From Novosphingobium kunmingense (GTDB lineage Bacteria > Pseudomonadota > Alphaproteobacteria > Sphingomonadales > Sphingomonadaceae), in assembly GCF_002813245.1 (NCBI RefSeq), contig NZ_PHUF01000007.1, forward strand, positions 62,001 to 126,000: DNA of 64,000 nt. Direction: 5' to 3'. The position numbers and the translations under genes were made by a program. Below are positions 36,284 to 44,700 of the stretch, one piece after another (the first letter of the stretch is position 1; each line of letters starts with the position of its first letter). The notes under the pieces are model-generated. The model was given only the letters and a program-made list of their open reading frames with translations, was not told where the DNA came from and ran no database searches.

Positions 36284-37339
36284 ATGGACCGCACCAAGCT
36301 GCATCAAGCCATGGGGACGTCGATCAGGGCGGCAGTCTTTGCGCTTTCCGCGCTGGCGGCGGAAACGGGCGCGCAACCCGCCGTGAATGAGGCCGTGACG
36401 GGCAGTGCTCCAACCATCATGAGCGGACTGGCTCCAGCATGGGCCGACGCCTTCGCCCGGCAGGGTGGAGATGTCCGGATCGCCGCCCCGTTCGGACCAC
36501 CGCAGGGAGCACTGGACCTCAACTTCGGCGCGTTCCTCGACGGCCGGCTTGCCTTCGCCTTCCTGACCCGCGAGATCGCCGAGGCCGACCTCGCGCGCTA
36601 TCGGGCCGGACACGACGGCCGCGAACCCTGCATCGTTCCCGTAGCGGGCGGCAACTGGAAGCGCTTTGGCTATGCCGACGCCGTGGCATTCATCGTAAAC
36701 CGACAGAATCCCCTGCGTCGGCTGTCCTTTCGGCAGATCGATTCGATCTACGCATCGCCCCCGCTGCATGGCGGCCCCAATGCGCGAACCTGGGGCGAAC
36801 TCGGGCTTGGCGGCAGCTGGCGACATCGCCCGATCCGCATCAAAGGCGGCGATGCATGGTCAAAGGAGGAATCCGCAAGGGCCCTCACCGTCCGGCGCCA
36901 GGTCCTGTCGCGCGAAGGTCGCACCGGGCTCTGGACCTTGGCGCCCGGTACAGGGGACGATCAGGATGTGGTGGCCCGCGTGGCGGCCGATCCCGAGGCG
37001 ATCGGCTTCACCGGACTGGGCCACGTCGAAGGGGCCGTAAGGGTCGTCGCGATCAACCGCGACGGGGAGCCCGCGATCCTGCCGACGGCCGATACTGCGC
37101 GCAGCGGTCGCTATCCGCTGCTGCGTACCATCGACATGCTGGTCGATCCCCATGCAACGGCATCCGCGTTTCCGTTTGCGCATTTCCTTCTGTCGAGAAG
37201 GGGGCAGTCCGTCATCGCGCAACAGGGCGATTTCATGAAGTTGCCGCCCGGAACGCTCCAGAAAGCGCTGCGCCGCCTTGATTGCCTGAAGCAACGCCGG
37301 CGCAGCGGTTCGAGCACTCCGGAAAGGTTGCAGGAATGA
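36284..37339 (+). CDS. PstS-like periplasmic binding protein
   Basis: 351 residues from ATG 36284; another in-frame ATG at 36311 is possible, and neither has a strong ribosome-binding site. A weak signal peptide ends near ETGAQ. The core is recognisable: SAPTIMSGLAPAWADAF, LAFAFLTREI, VPVAGGNWKRFGYADAVAFIV, WGELGLGGSWRHRPIRIKG and a C-terminal FLLSRRGQSVIAQQGDF. It has the extra basic tail LKQRRRSGSSTPERLQE. It is divergent from the other PstS-like gene across a 193-base region containing a Pho-box-like repeat. It is followed by a broken response-regulator gene. Confidence 0.82.
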   Translation: MDRTKLHQAMGTSIRAAVFALSALAAETGAQPAVNEAVTGSAPTIMSGLAPAWADAFARQGGDVRIAAPFGPPQGALDLNFGAFLDGRLAFAFLTREIAEADLARYRAGHDGREPCIVPVAGGNWKRFGYADAVAFIVNRQNPLRRLSFRQIDSIYASPPLHGGPNARTWGELGLGGSWRHRPIRIKGGDAWSKEESARALTVRRQVLSREGRTGLWTLAPGTGDDQDVVARVAADPEAIGFTGLGHVEGAVRVVAINRDGEPAILPTADTARSGRYPLLRTIDMLVDPHATASAFPFAHFLLSRRGQSVIAQQGDFMKLPPGTLQKALRRLDCLKQRRRSGSSTPERLQE

Positions 37340-37376
37340 TCTGGACATATTCGCATCCGAAGGCGCAGGAACAGCC

Positions 37377-37850
37377 ATGGCCCGTCTCCGTCTGATCGAA
37401 GACAATCCGTCGCTGGCGCGCGGTGTGGCGGCGCTCCTGAGCAACGCCGGGTAAAGTGTCGATATCGCTGAAGATGGTGAAAGCAGGTTGATGATGGCCG
37501 AGCTTGAACCGTTCGCGCTGATCATTCTAGATCTGGTCCTGCCCGACATCTCCGGCTTTGAGGTCTTGCGCCGCCTGCGGCGAAGAGGTGCCCGGACCCC
37601 AGTTCTCGTGCTGACCGCGCGCGACGCTCTCGAGGACCGGGTTGTCGGCCTCGACGAAGGCGCCGACGACTATCTGCTCAAGCCATTCGAACACATCGAG
37701 CTTGAGGCGCGTATCCGCGCGCTGTTGCGCCGCGCTTCCGGTGAGGCCTCGCCGGTTATCGAAATCGGTTCGATGCGGATGGATCCGGCGCACGGAACTG
37801 TGACCGTCAACGGCCGGCCGATCGATTTGCGACGGCGGGAGCGGGCCGTT
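37377..37850 (+). pseudogene. OmpR-type response regulator, broken
   Basis: From ATG 37377 the frame reads a standard receiver start (LIEDNPSLARGVAALLSNAG), then a TAA at 37452-37454 where this family usually has the tyrosine of GYSV. The same frame then continues with an otherwise complete receiver: LIILDLVLPDISGFEVLRRL with the acceptor Asp, LTARDALEDRVVGLDEGADDYLLKPF. The winged-helix domain begins (MRMDPAHGTVTVNGRPIDLRRRE) but is cut off around 37850 and runs into unrelated sequence. A restart at an ATG near 37491 would lack the acidic pocket. Two separate lesions and no partner kinase point to a pseudogene of a QseB/TctD-like regulator. Confidence 0.85.
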
Positions 37851-37907
37851 CTAGTACGAACTCAAGATCGTTTCGCCAGAAGCCGAACAAAGCCGATTGG
37901 AGGGCAT

Positions 37908-38048
37908 ATGACCGCCGCCAAAACCACCCAACTCGACAAGTTCAAGCAAGCCGCCGGCGAGCACGAAGCGGACGCGGACGAGGTGCGCTGGGATGAGCGG
38001 TTGAAGAAGATCGCGAAGGCCAAGCCAGCGCCGGAGAAGCCGGAGTAA
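37908..38048 (+). CDS. Small charged protein of unknown function
   Basis: 46 residues with GGAGGG five to ten bases before ATG 37908. The protein is highly charged (LDKFKQAAGEHEADADEVRWDERLKKIAKAK) and looks like the short KFKQAA-type proteins often annotated as hypothetical in sphingomonads. It continues in the frame of the broken regulator by chance, since a good ribosome-binding site marks its own start. The next gene begins 4 bases after its stop. Confidence 0.65.
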   Translation: MTAAKTTQLDKFKQAAGEHEADADEVRWDERLKKIAKAKPAPEKPE

Positions 38049-38052
38049 GGAA

Positions 38053-38265
38053 ATGTCACGTCGCAGACTGGAAATGATCCGCTGGGCGACGACCGCCGGT
38101 GCCCTTGCTTGCGTGTTGGTTGGGCTGCTGAGACCCGGCTACAGGGAAGGTGGTTGGGGCGTGCTCCTATTTTTCGCGTTCACCATTCTTGGTTTACCAG
38201 CCGCGATGCTCTCATTGCACCTGCACCCGCCGAAATGGCTAGGCGGCAAACCGCGCGCCAACTAG
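38053..38265 (+). CDS. Small membrane protein of unknown function
   Basis: 70 residues, starting 4 bases after the preceding small gene (AAGGAA before the ATG). Two hydrophobic segments (about 11-25 and 34-53) suggest two membrane helices with a short Gly-rich turn and a basic C-terminus. No family recognised. Probably co-translated with the small charged protein. Confidence 0.55.
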   Translation: MSRRRLEMIRWATTAGALACVLVGLLRPGYREGGWGVLLFFAFTILGLPAAMLSLHLHPPKWLGGKPRAN

Positions 38266-38277
38266 CGTGTTTGCAAT

Positions 38278-38538
38278 CTATACAATCGCCAAAGAGAAAG
38301 GCGCGCACCTTGCAGCGCACGCCCGCGCAGTGTCACGCCAAAGGAGCGCGGTTCTCCCGGCGGCCAGCCCGGCCCGAACCAGCCCGAGCATCGAATGGAT
38401 CTGCGTCACGTGCTGCACGTATTGGGGTGTCACGCCTGCTTCATCGAACAGGCGCAGCAGAATGTGGTAGAAATATCCCGCGCCCTGCCGCGAATACATG
38501 ATCAGCGGCTGGCCGTCGAAGTCGCGCGGCTCCAGCGC
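38278..38538 (-). pseudogene. LysR-type regulator fragment
   Basis: On the minus strand, residues reading [20 protein letters not shown] and then FDEAGVTPQYVQHVTQIHSM, LGLVRAGL match the effector-binding domain of LysR regulators of the BenM/CatM type. Upstream the frame is closed by TAG (near 38548), and downstream of GL it loses the expected GVALVP continuation, which reappears in degraded form in another frame. The DNA-binding domain is absent. This is a remnant, not a gene. Confidence 0.7.
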
Positions 38539-38542
38539 CGAC

Positions 38543-38641
38543 TACGGCATCGACACCCGCTCGATACTCGTGGAACTGGGCCGCAGAAAGATGGTCGGCG
38601 GCCAGGAGGACATGATTGTCGACGTCGCACTGGACATGCAG
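38543..38641 (+). pseudogene. 4-hydroxy-2-oxovalerate aldolase C-terminal fragment
   Basis: The plus-strand frame reads [16 protein letters not shown] then [16 protein letters not shown], which I recognise as the C-terminal end of 4-hydroxy-2-oxovalerate aldolases (DmpG/MhpE/TodI class) of aromatic meta-cleavage pathways. Nothing of the catalytic TIM barrel precedes it; the LysR fragment ends a few bases to the left on the other strand. The recognition is from memory of the family and rests on about 33 residues. Confidence 0.6.
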
Positions 38642-38890
38642 CCAATCCGTTCCCCAAGTTCCGTTGCTCACCACGAGCCGAGTGACCGCGGATGAAGAGT
38701 TGAGCCTGACGAATGGGCCCGGCGGCTTGGCTTGGATTTTCAGGGGGCATCCGGTGCCGGTGTCCCCTGCCCCGCTTTTCCTATAGTTACCTTCGGGCAA
38801 CTACGCGTCTCATCAACGCCTTTGCCGGGGCAATCCCAGTAAAAGGTCGGAACGGAATTTTGCCGGACGTGCTCGGTGCCCTTTGCCTTG
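38642..38890. other. Unassigned stretch after gene remnants
   Basis: No recognisable gene. Together with the two fragments to its left it makes a 625-base region without an intact gene, between the small membrane protein and the amidohydrolase operon. Confidence 0.5.
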
Positions 38891-39541
38891 TTAAGCTGTC
38901 ATTTCGCGACGGCGCGTCGCGGCAATGATGGACAAGGCGGTCTCTCCGTCGACGACTTCAGCGTATTTGGCCTGCATGTCGAACAGGTTGGCCCTGTGCG
39001 GTTCTTCGTGCCGGTCGCCGCACGCGTCGGACACGACGAATGGCAGGAAGCCGTTCTGACAGGCATCGACTGTGGTCGCTCGCACGCAGCCGGAGGTCGA
39101 GAAGCCGCCGATGAGAAGTCCGTCGATGCCCATGGCGTTCAAGTTGGCCGCGAGTTGCGTGCCGAAGAACGCCGATGCGTATTGCTTCGTAATGACCAAC
39201 TCCCCTTCTTTCGGAAGCAGGCTGGGAGGAAAGGCGCCCAGTGGCGAACCGCGGTCAAACACCCTGAGCACGGGAATCTTGCGGTAGAACACGCCGCCAT
39301 CCAAGCCACCGGGTTCGTACTCGACATTGGTGAAAATCACCGGCACCCCTGCCTCGCGCGCGGCGGCAACGAGCCGCTTGCAGCTGGACAGCGCGCCCTC
39401 GACACCGGCGTATAGCGGAGAAGCGGGATCGAGATAGGCCATCGCAACGTCGATGATCAGCAGAGCGGGGCGCTTGGGAGCCGGCAGGTGCGCGTTGAAC
39501 ACCCGGTAATTTTCGGTAAGGTCGGACCGATCCCCGGCCAT
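38891..39541 (-). CDS. Isochorismatase-family amidohydrolase (N-carbamoylsarcosine amidase-like)
   Basis: 216 residues with the cysteine-hydrolase triad Asp31 (LLIIDVAMAYLD), Lys119 (VITKQYASAF) and Cys152 (GGFSTSGCVRATTVDA) and the usual cis-peptide region before the cysteine. Relatives hydrolyse N-carbamoylsarcosine, other N-carbamoyl acids, nicotinamide or ureidoacrylate. Its ATG shares one base with the CoA-transferase stop (TGATG), so it is the last gene of the GntR-led operon. With the ATP-dependent hydantoinase-type enzyme in the same operon, removal of a carbamoyl or amide group after ring opening is a reasonable inference. Confidence 0.87.
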   Translation of the reverse strand: MAGDRSDLTENYRVFNAHLPAPKRPALLIIDVAMAYLDPASPLYAGVEGALSSCKRLVAAAREAGVPVIFTNVEYEPGGLDGGVFYRKIPVLRVFDRGSPLGAFPPSLLPKEGELVITKQYASAFFGTQLAANLNAMGIDGLLIGGFSTSGCVRATTVDACQNGFLPFVVSDACGDRHEEPHRANLFDMQAKYAEVVDGETALSIIAATRRREMTA

Positions 39542-40758
39542 CAGATGGTCCCGCTGGCCGCAAGCCGCTCCAGCTCGGCCGCATCAAGGCCAAGCAGTTC
39601 GCCATACACTTCGGCGTTGTGTTGGCCCGGGATCGCCGGAGCCGGGCGCCGCACCGAACCGGGCGTGACCGACAGCTTGGGAAAAGCTCCCTGCATCTTG
39701 AGCGGACCGAACCGCTGAGTCTCTACCTCGATGATCGCCTCGCGCGCCTTGAAGTGCGGATCGGCCAACATCTCGGGCGCACGATAGACGCGCCCCCCGG
39801 GGATAGAATGCTCGGTCATCAAGGCATCGACATCGTCGACCGTCAGTGTTGCGGTCCAAGCGCTGATCAGCGCGTCCAATTCCGATTGATTTGCCCCGCG
39901 CGCCAGATGCGTTGCATAGCGCGGATCGTCGGCCAGTTCTGGTCGGCCCATGGCGCTCGACAGACGCTTCCACAGCGAGTCCTTGTTAGCCCCGATCATG
40001 TATTCGCCGTCCTTGCAGATGTAGACGTTGGACGGCGCAATCCCCGGCAGGATCGAACCAGACCGCTCGCGAATGAAGTCGTTATGGTCGTATTCGGGGA
40101 CGAGCCCTTCCATGACCTGTAGCACGCTTTCGTAGAGCGCAGCGTCGATTACCTGGCCCTGGCCGGTGCGGTCGCGGTGGTGTAGCGCAGCCAGCACGCC
40201 CGTGCAGCCGAAGGTCGCGGTCAAGGTATCTCCGATCGACACGCCCATGCGGCTGGGCGCACGGTCCGGTTCGCCCACGATGTAGCGCCAGCCGCCCATC
40301 GCCTCACCGATTCCGCCAAAGCCGGGCCGCTGTGAATAAGGCCCCGTCTGGCCATAGCCGCTCATCCGCGCAATGATCAGGCCAGGTTGCTCTTCCAGTA
40401 GCCGGGCGGGATCAAGGCCCCACTTCTCCATCGTGCCGGGCTTGAAGTTCTCGATCAATACGTCAGCATGTCGGATCAGTTGGCGCACCAGCGCCTGGCC
40501 TTCGGGTACGCGCATGTTGGCCGAAACCGAGCGCTTGTTGCGCGCGACGACCTCCCACTGCACCTTGACCTCGCCTTGACCCCATTCGCGCATTGGATCG
40601 CCCGCACCCGGCGGCTCGACCTTGATGACGTCGGCGCCCATGTCGCCCAGCAACTGACCGCAGAACGGACCGGCCAGCAGCTGACCCAGTTCGATCACGC
40701 GGATGTCGGCCAGGGGTCCCCTGTTCTCCACGCCGCCTACTCCGCTGCTTGGGCCCAA
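39541..40758 (-). CDS. Family III CoA-transferase (CaiB/BaiF type)
   Basis: 405 residues from ATG 40758; a GTG at 40731 with GGAG upstream is an equally good start and would avoid most of the 22-base overlap with the hydantoinase B gene. Family marks are VIELGQLLAGPFCGQLLGDMGADVIKVEPP, NKRSVSAN, DVLIENFKPGTMEKWGL and the IGDT segment carrying the nucleophilic aspartate. Such enzymes move CoA between carboxylic acids (formyl-CoA:oxalate, carnitine, succinyl-CoA:citramalate or itaconate and similar). Here it should activate the acid formed by ring opening before the lyase acts. Translation is coupled to both neighbours. Confidence 0.88.
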   Translation of the reverse strand: MGPSSGVGGVENRGPLADIRVIELGQLLAGPFCGQLLGDMGADVIKVEPPGAGDPMREWGQGEVKVQWEVVARNKRSVSANMRVPEGQALVRQLIRHADVLIENFKPGTMEKWGLDPARLLEEQPGLIIARMSGYGQTGPYSQRPGFGGIGEAMGGWRYIVGEPDRAPSRMGVSIGDTLTATFGCTGVLAALHHRDRTGQGQVIDAALYESVLQVMEGLVPEYDHNDFIRERSGSILPGIAPSNVYICKDGEYMIGANKDSLWKRLSSAMGRPELADDPRYATHLARGANQSELDALISAWTATLTVDDVDALMTEHSIPGGRVYRAPEMLADPHFKAREAIIEVETQRFGPLKMQGAFPKLSVTPGSVRRPAPAIPGQHNAEVYGELLGLDAAELERLAASGTI

Positions 40759-42623
40759 GCCCAGACCGGCTGGATCGGGGCAGGCAGACCGGTCTCGGAC
40801 GTGCTGCGGACGCGCAGGTCATCGATCGATGGCCCATAGTCGAACAGCTTGAGCTCGCCCCGGCCGGCGCGCATCTCGGCGCGTAGCGTCTCGGTTGCGT
40901 CCGCGTCGATCACACCGCGTTCGTCCGCCACGACGCCATAGGCGCGCGCGCCCGCTGGTGTGACGAGGCCATGGGTGATTTCCTTGCCGACGAGCGCCGG
41001 ATCGCGAGCCAGAGGGTCGCCCCAGCCGCCGCCGCCCCAGGTGATGAAGTGCAACTGATCGCCGATCTCCACCGCGACATCCTCGACCTTGTTGCCGACG
41101 ATGTGCTGCGTTCCATCGGGCTTTTCCAGCACCTTTCGGGCGCGCTGGCCGGGCAGGCCGCCGTTGACCCCCCACGGCGGCACAAACCAGCGATCGTCGT
41201 GGATCGAGATCGTGCCGGGAGCGAGAAAGCGGTATGTCATGTGTATGCCGTTGCCGCCGCGGTGCAGCCCCGCGCCGCCGCTGTCGGGCTCGGTCTCGTA
41301 GCGCTCGATCAGCATCGGGAAATAACGTTCGAGGAACTCGTTCGGCACATTGGTGAAGCCTGGCCACAGCGAATGGCCGTCGGGACCGTCACCCAGCGGC
41401 CGCCCGGGAATGCCGCCGAAGCCGATCTGGAACAGCTGGAACCATTCCCCGTTCTTGCCCGGCCGCGTGTCGTTGCCCGAATAGAACAGGTGCGGTGAGG
41501 AACTGAAGCCTGCTGCGTTGAGAAACTCGGGCGTCTTCTGGCCCAGCAGGCCGCCGAGGATGTCGAAAATCCGACCCAGCGCATGAGTGCGGCCCGAAAG
41601 CGCCGCGGGAAATTTCGGCTTGAGCAGCGACCCTTCGGGGATCCGCACATCGATCAGGTCGTAGAACCCGTCATTGAACAGGATTTGCGGGTCGAAGACC
41701 ATGATCATGTAGATGCCGAAGAACATCTTGAACATGTTCTCATTGAGATAGAAGTTGATCGAGGCAGCGCTCTGCGGATCGGTCCCGGCGAAATCGAGCA
41801 CGACTTTCTCGCCTTCGCGCCACATCGTGCAGCGGATCTTGTAAGGGCCGTAACCGACCCCATCGTCGCAGATGTAATCTTCGAAACTGACGGGTTCCTC
41901 GGCTATGGCCAGGCCAATCAGCGCAGCCATGGCGCGGTGGTTGCGGGCCAGCAGCTCCTGCGTTGCCGAAACGTAGACGTCGTCGCCGAAACGCTCGGCC
42001 ATCTCGATCACCCGTCGCGCCGCGACCCGGCACGAAGCGATCAGCGCGTTGAGGTCGGCCTGGCACCAGTCGGGCTTGCGCGTCTGGTGCATGACCAGCT
42101 TGATCAGGTCCGCGTTGTATTCGCCCTTCTTCCAGATCTTGACCGGCGGGATCCTCACCCCTTCCTCGAAGATCGAACGCGCGTTGATCGGCATCGATCC
42201 GACGACCTTGCCGCCAATGTCGCTCTGGTGGCCGAACATGGCGGTAAAGGCCAAAAGTCGCCCGTCCTTGAACACCGGGAGCAGCACCAGCCAGTCGTTC
42301 GAATGGCTGATCGCGCCTTCGCAGGAATAGGGATCCGACAGAAAAATCATGTCGCCGTCTTCCAGCGTCCCGTCGAAGCTTTGCAGAAAGCCGCCAATAA
42401 AGCTGCCGAACTGGCCGACGATCATTTTGCCCGTGTGATCGGCGATCAGCGGAAAGGCATCGCCCTGTTCCCGAATGCCAGGCGACATGGCGGTGCGCAC
42501 GAGAGTGGCGTCCATTTCGATCCGTGCGTTGCGTAGCGCGTTCTCGATGATGTCGAGGGTGACCGGATCAATCGCGATCTTCGCGAAGGGAGCGGGTCTG
42601 GTTTCGACGATGGTAGCAGGCAT
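40737..42623 (-). CDS. hyuB: Hydantoinase B/oxoprolinase family protein
   Basis: 628 residues with a good site (GGAGACGAGAG) before ATG 42623. Family marks: DPVTLDIIENALRNARIEMDATLVRTAMSP near the N-terminus, PYSCEGAISHSNDW, and GGWGDPLARDP near the C-terminus. The B subunit works with HyuA in ATP-dependent opening of cyclic amides: hydantoins, N-methylhydantoin, 5-oxoproline, caprolactam; related pairs carboxylate ketones. Gene spacing to hyuA is 16 bases. Substrate cannot be told from sequence alone. Confidence 0.9.
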   Translation of the reverse strand: MPATIVETRPAPFAKIAIDPVTLDIIENALRNARIEMDATLVRTAMSPGIREQGDAFPLIADHTGKMIVGQFGSFIGGFLQSFDGTLEDGDMIFLSDPYSCEGAISHSNDWLVLLPVFKDGRLLAFTAMFGHQSDIGGKVVGSMPINARSIFEEGVRIPPVKIWKKGEYNADLIKLVMHQTRKPDWCQADLNALIASCRVAARRVIEMAERFGDDVYVSATQELLARNHRAMAALIGLAIAEEPVSFEDYICDDGVGYGPYKIRCTMWREGEKVVLDFAGTDPQSAASINFYLNENMFKMFFGIYMIMVFDPQILFNDGFYDLIDVRIPEGSLLKPKFPAALSGRTHALGRIFDILGGLLGQKTPEFLNAAGFSSSPHLFYSGNDTRPGKNGEWFQLFQIGFGGIPGRPLGDGPDGHSLWPGFTNVPNEFLERYFPMLIERYETEPDSGGAGLHRGGNGIHMTYRFLAPGTISIHDDRWFVPPWGVNGGLPGQRARKVLEKPDGTQHIVGNKVEDVAVEIGDQLHFITWGGGGWGDPLARDPALVGKEITHGLVTPAGARAYGVVADERGVIDADATETLRAEMRAGRGELKLFDYGPSIDDLRVRSTSETGLPAPIQPVWAWAQAAE

Positions 42624-42639
42624 GTCTCTCGTCTCCGCT

Positions 42640-44688
42640 TCAGGCCAGGTTGATGAGGATGTTGCCGACGGCGTCGACCGTGGCGACGCAGCCGCTTTCG
42701 ATCAGCGTGGTAGAATCCATTTCGACGACGATCGCGGGGCCGCGGATGACATCACCCTGGCGCAGCTTGGTACGGTCGTAGATCGTCGCCGCCTGTTCGC
42801 GCCCGTCCATCCACAACGTATGGTCGCGCATCTTGGCTGCGATGGGGTTGCCATCGCCTCTGGGCAGTTCGGCGGCCGGCAAGTCGAGCGAGCGACCCAG
42901 CGCCACCGCGCGGAGGTTCACGATTTCGTGGGGGGTATCCATGTTGAAGGTGAAGAGCCGGTGGTGCTCCTCGTCGAAGCGCTTCAGGATGCCCTCCACA
43001 CCGTCGGCGCGCAGCTGGTCTGCGGTGATCGTCAGGGGCACTTCGAAGGCTTGTCCGGAGTAGCGCACGTCCACTTCGAATTCGCTGGATATATCGCCGT
43101 CCGGCACGCCGTCGGACAACAGTTCGGCGCGCGTCTGGGCAGCCATCTCATCGAGAATGACGAGCAGTTCCCCGGCTTCGGTTGTCGAGGCAAGTCGCGA
43201 GAAACTGCGCGCGGTTTCGGTCCGCATCCGCGTAGTCGCATCGCCCAGCGCACAGAGTACGCCGGGGCTGACCGGGGAGATCGCCGGCCAGGATCCCATC
43301 AGCCGCGCGACCGCGTTGACGTGCAGCGGCCCCGCCCCGCCGAACCCCATCAACGCGAAGTGCCGCGGATCGTAGCCCTGCTGGACCGAGATCATGCGCA
43401 GCGCGCCGAACATGTTTTCGTTGACGATGTCGATGATCCCGCGCGCCGCCGCCATCAGGTCGATTCCAAGCGCATCGGCGATCGTCTGCACGGCCTTCCT
43501 CGCACCCTTGCGATCGAGCCGGAAGCTGCCGCCAAGGAGGTTCTCGGGCAGATAGCCAAGCACCACGTTGGCGTCGGTCACCGTCGGCGCCTCGCCGCCC
43601 TTGCCGTAGGCCACGGGGCCGGGCACCGCGCCCGCGGACTGTGGTCCGACTCGCAGCGCCTTGGTCAGGTCCGGCACATAGGCGATCGAGCCGCCACCCG
43701 CGCCGACCGTCTTGACGTCCAGTGCCGACGCGCGAACCGACAGGTGGCCGACTTCGGTGGTGCGCTGGCGCCGCGGCTCGAGGTTCTCGATCAGGGCCAC
43801 ATCGGTGCTGGTGCCACCCACGTCGAGGGTCAGGATGTTGCGGATGCCCGCGTTGCGGCCGACCCAAAGCGCGCCGGTGACCCCACCAGCCGGGCCCGAC
43901 ATCAGGATGTTGACCGGGTGCTCTTCGGCCTTGAGCGCACTCATCAGCCCGCCGTCGGAGCGAAGCAGCGACAGTTTGCCCGCCATGCCGGCGTCGGCTA
44001 GCTTGGCGCGCAAGTTCGACACGTACTTTCCCACCACCGGGCGTACGGCGGCGTTGGCCACGGTGGTCAGGGTCCGTTCGTATTCCTGCATTTCGGGCAG
44101 GACCTCGTGGCTAAGCGACACCGGAATGCCAGGCAGCACATCGGCGGCAATCTGGCCCACGCGCGCCTCGTGCGTGCCGCTCGCATAGGCATTTATGAGA
44201 CTGACGGTCACCGCCTCGACGCCCTGGGCCTTGAGAACGCCGAGTTGGGTGCGCACGTCGTTTTCGTCTAGCGGGCGCACTTCCTCGCCTTTGGCATTCA
44301 TCCGGCCCTTGATCGTGACGGTATCTTCCAGCGCAGCGAGCGGCGTCGGCTTCGGCCAGATGATCCAGGCCGCCAGACCGCCAGGCACGAAGCTGCGTGC
44401 GATCTGCATGATGTGGCGGTAGCCTTCGGTCGTGACCAGGCCCACTCGCGCGCCCTTGCCCTCCAGAACGGCATTCGTGGCAACGGTCGTGCCATGCAGG
44501 AACGTGTCGATCGCGTTTGGCGCAATGCCCGCCTCGGCGCAGATCGCCGTGACTCCGTTCAGGATCCCTTCGGAACTGTCGTGCGGCGTCGAAGGCGTCT
44601 TATGCCGCCAAAACGCGCTGCTGTCGGTGTCGAACAGCAGGAGGTCGGTGAAGGTCCCGCCAACGTCGACGCCAAGGCGATATCGCAT
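42640..44688 (-). CDS. hyuA: Hydantoinase A/oxoprolinase family protein
   Basis: 682 residues. The ATP-binding signature of the sugar kinase/actin-like fold is at the very start (LGVDVGGTFTDLLLFD), with a second phosphate loop at LTLDVGGTSTDVALI and GAGGGSIAYV. It is the ATP-using subunit of hydantoinase/5-oxoprolinase-type enzymes, partner of the adjacent B subunit. It starts 12 bases after the stop of the lyase gene, inside the GntR-led operon. Full length for the family (about 680-720). Confidence 0.9.
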   Translation of the reverse strand: MRYRLGVDVGGTFTDLLLFDTDSSAFWRHKTPSTPHDSSEGILNGVTAICAEAGIAPNAIDTFLHGTTVATNAVLEGKGARVGLVTTEGYRHIMQIARSFVPGGLAAWIIWPKPTPLAALEDTVTIKGRMNAKGEEVRPLDENDVRTQLGVLKAQGVEAVTVSLINAYASGTHEARVGQIAADVLPGIPVSLSHEVLPEMQEYERTLTTVANAAVRPVVGKYVSNLRAKLADAGMAGKLSLLRSDGGLMSALKAEEHPVNILMSGPAGGVTGALWVGRNAGIRNILTLDVGGTSTDVALIENLEPRRQRTTEVGHLSVRASALDVKTVGAGGGSIAYVPDLTKALRVGPQSAGAVPGPVAYGKGGEAPTVTDANVVLGYLPENLLGGSFRLDRKGARKAVQTIADALGIDLMAAARGIIDIVNENMFGALRMISVQQGYDPRHFALMGFGGAGPLHVNAVARLMGSWPAISPVSPGVLCALGDATTRMRTETARSFSRLASTTEAGELLVILDEMAAQTRAELLSDGVPDGDISSEFEVDVRYSGQAFEVPLTITADQLRADGVEGILKRFDEEHHRLFTFNMDTPHEIVNLRAVALGRSLDLPAAELPRGDGNPIAAKMRDHTLWMDGREQAATIYDRTKLRQGDVIRGPAIVVEMDSTTLIESGCVATVDAVGNILINLA

Positions 44689-44700
44689 GTCTAAAGTCTC

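Noticed and set aside
25376-37339. A conventional Pst phosphate ABC transporter operon
   Set aside because: No permease or ATPase genes are present; only binding proteins are found.
37488-38048. A 186-residue response regulator read as intact from 37488
   Set aside because: It lacks the acidic pocket of the receiver and most of the winged helix, and its C-terminus is actually the separate small gene with its own ribosome-binding site at 37908.
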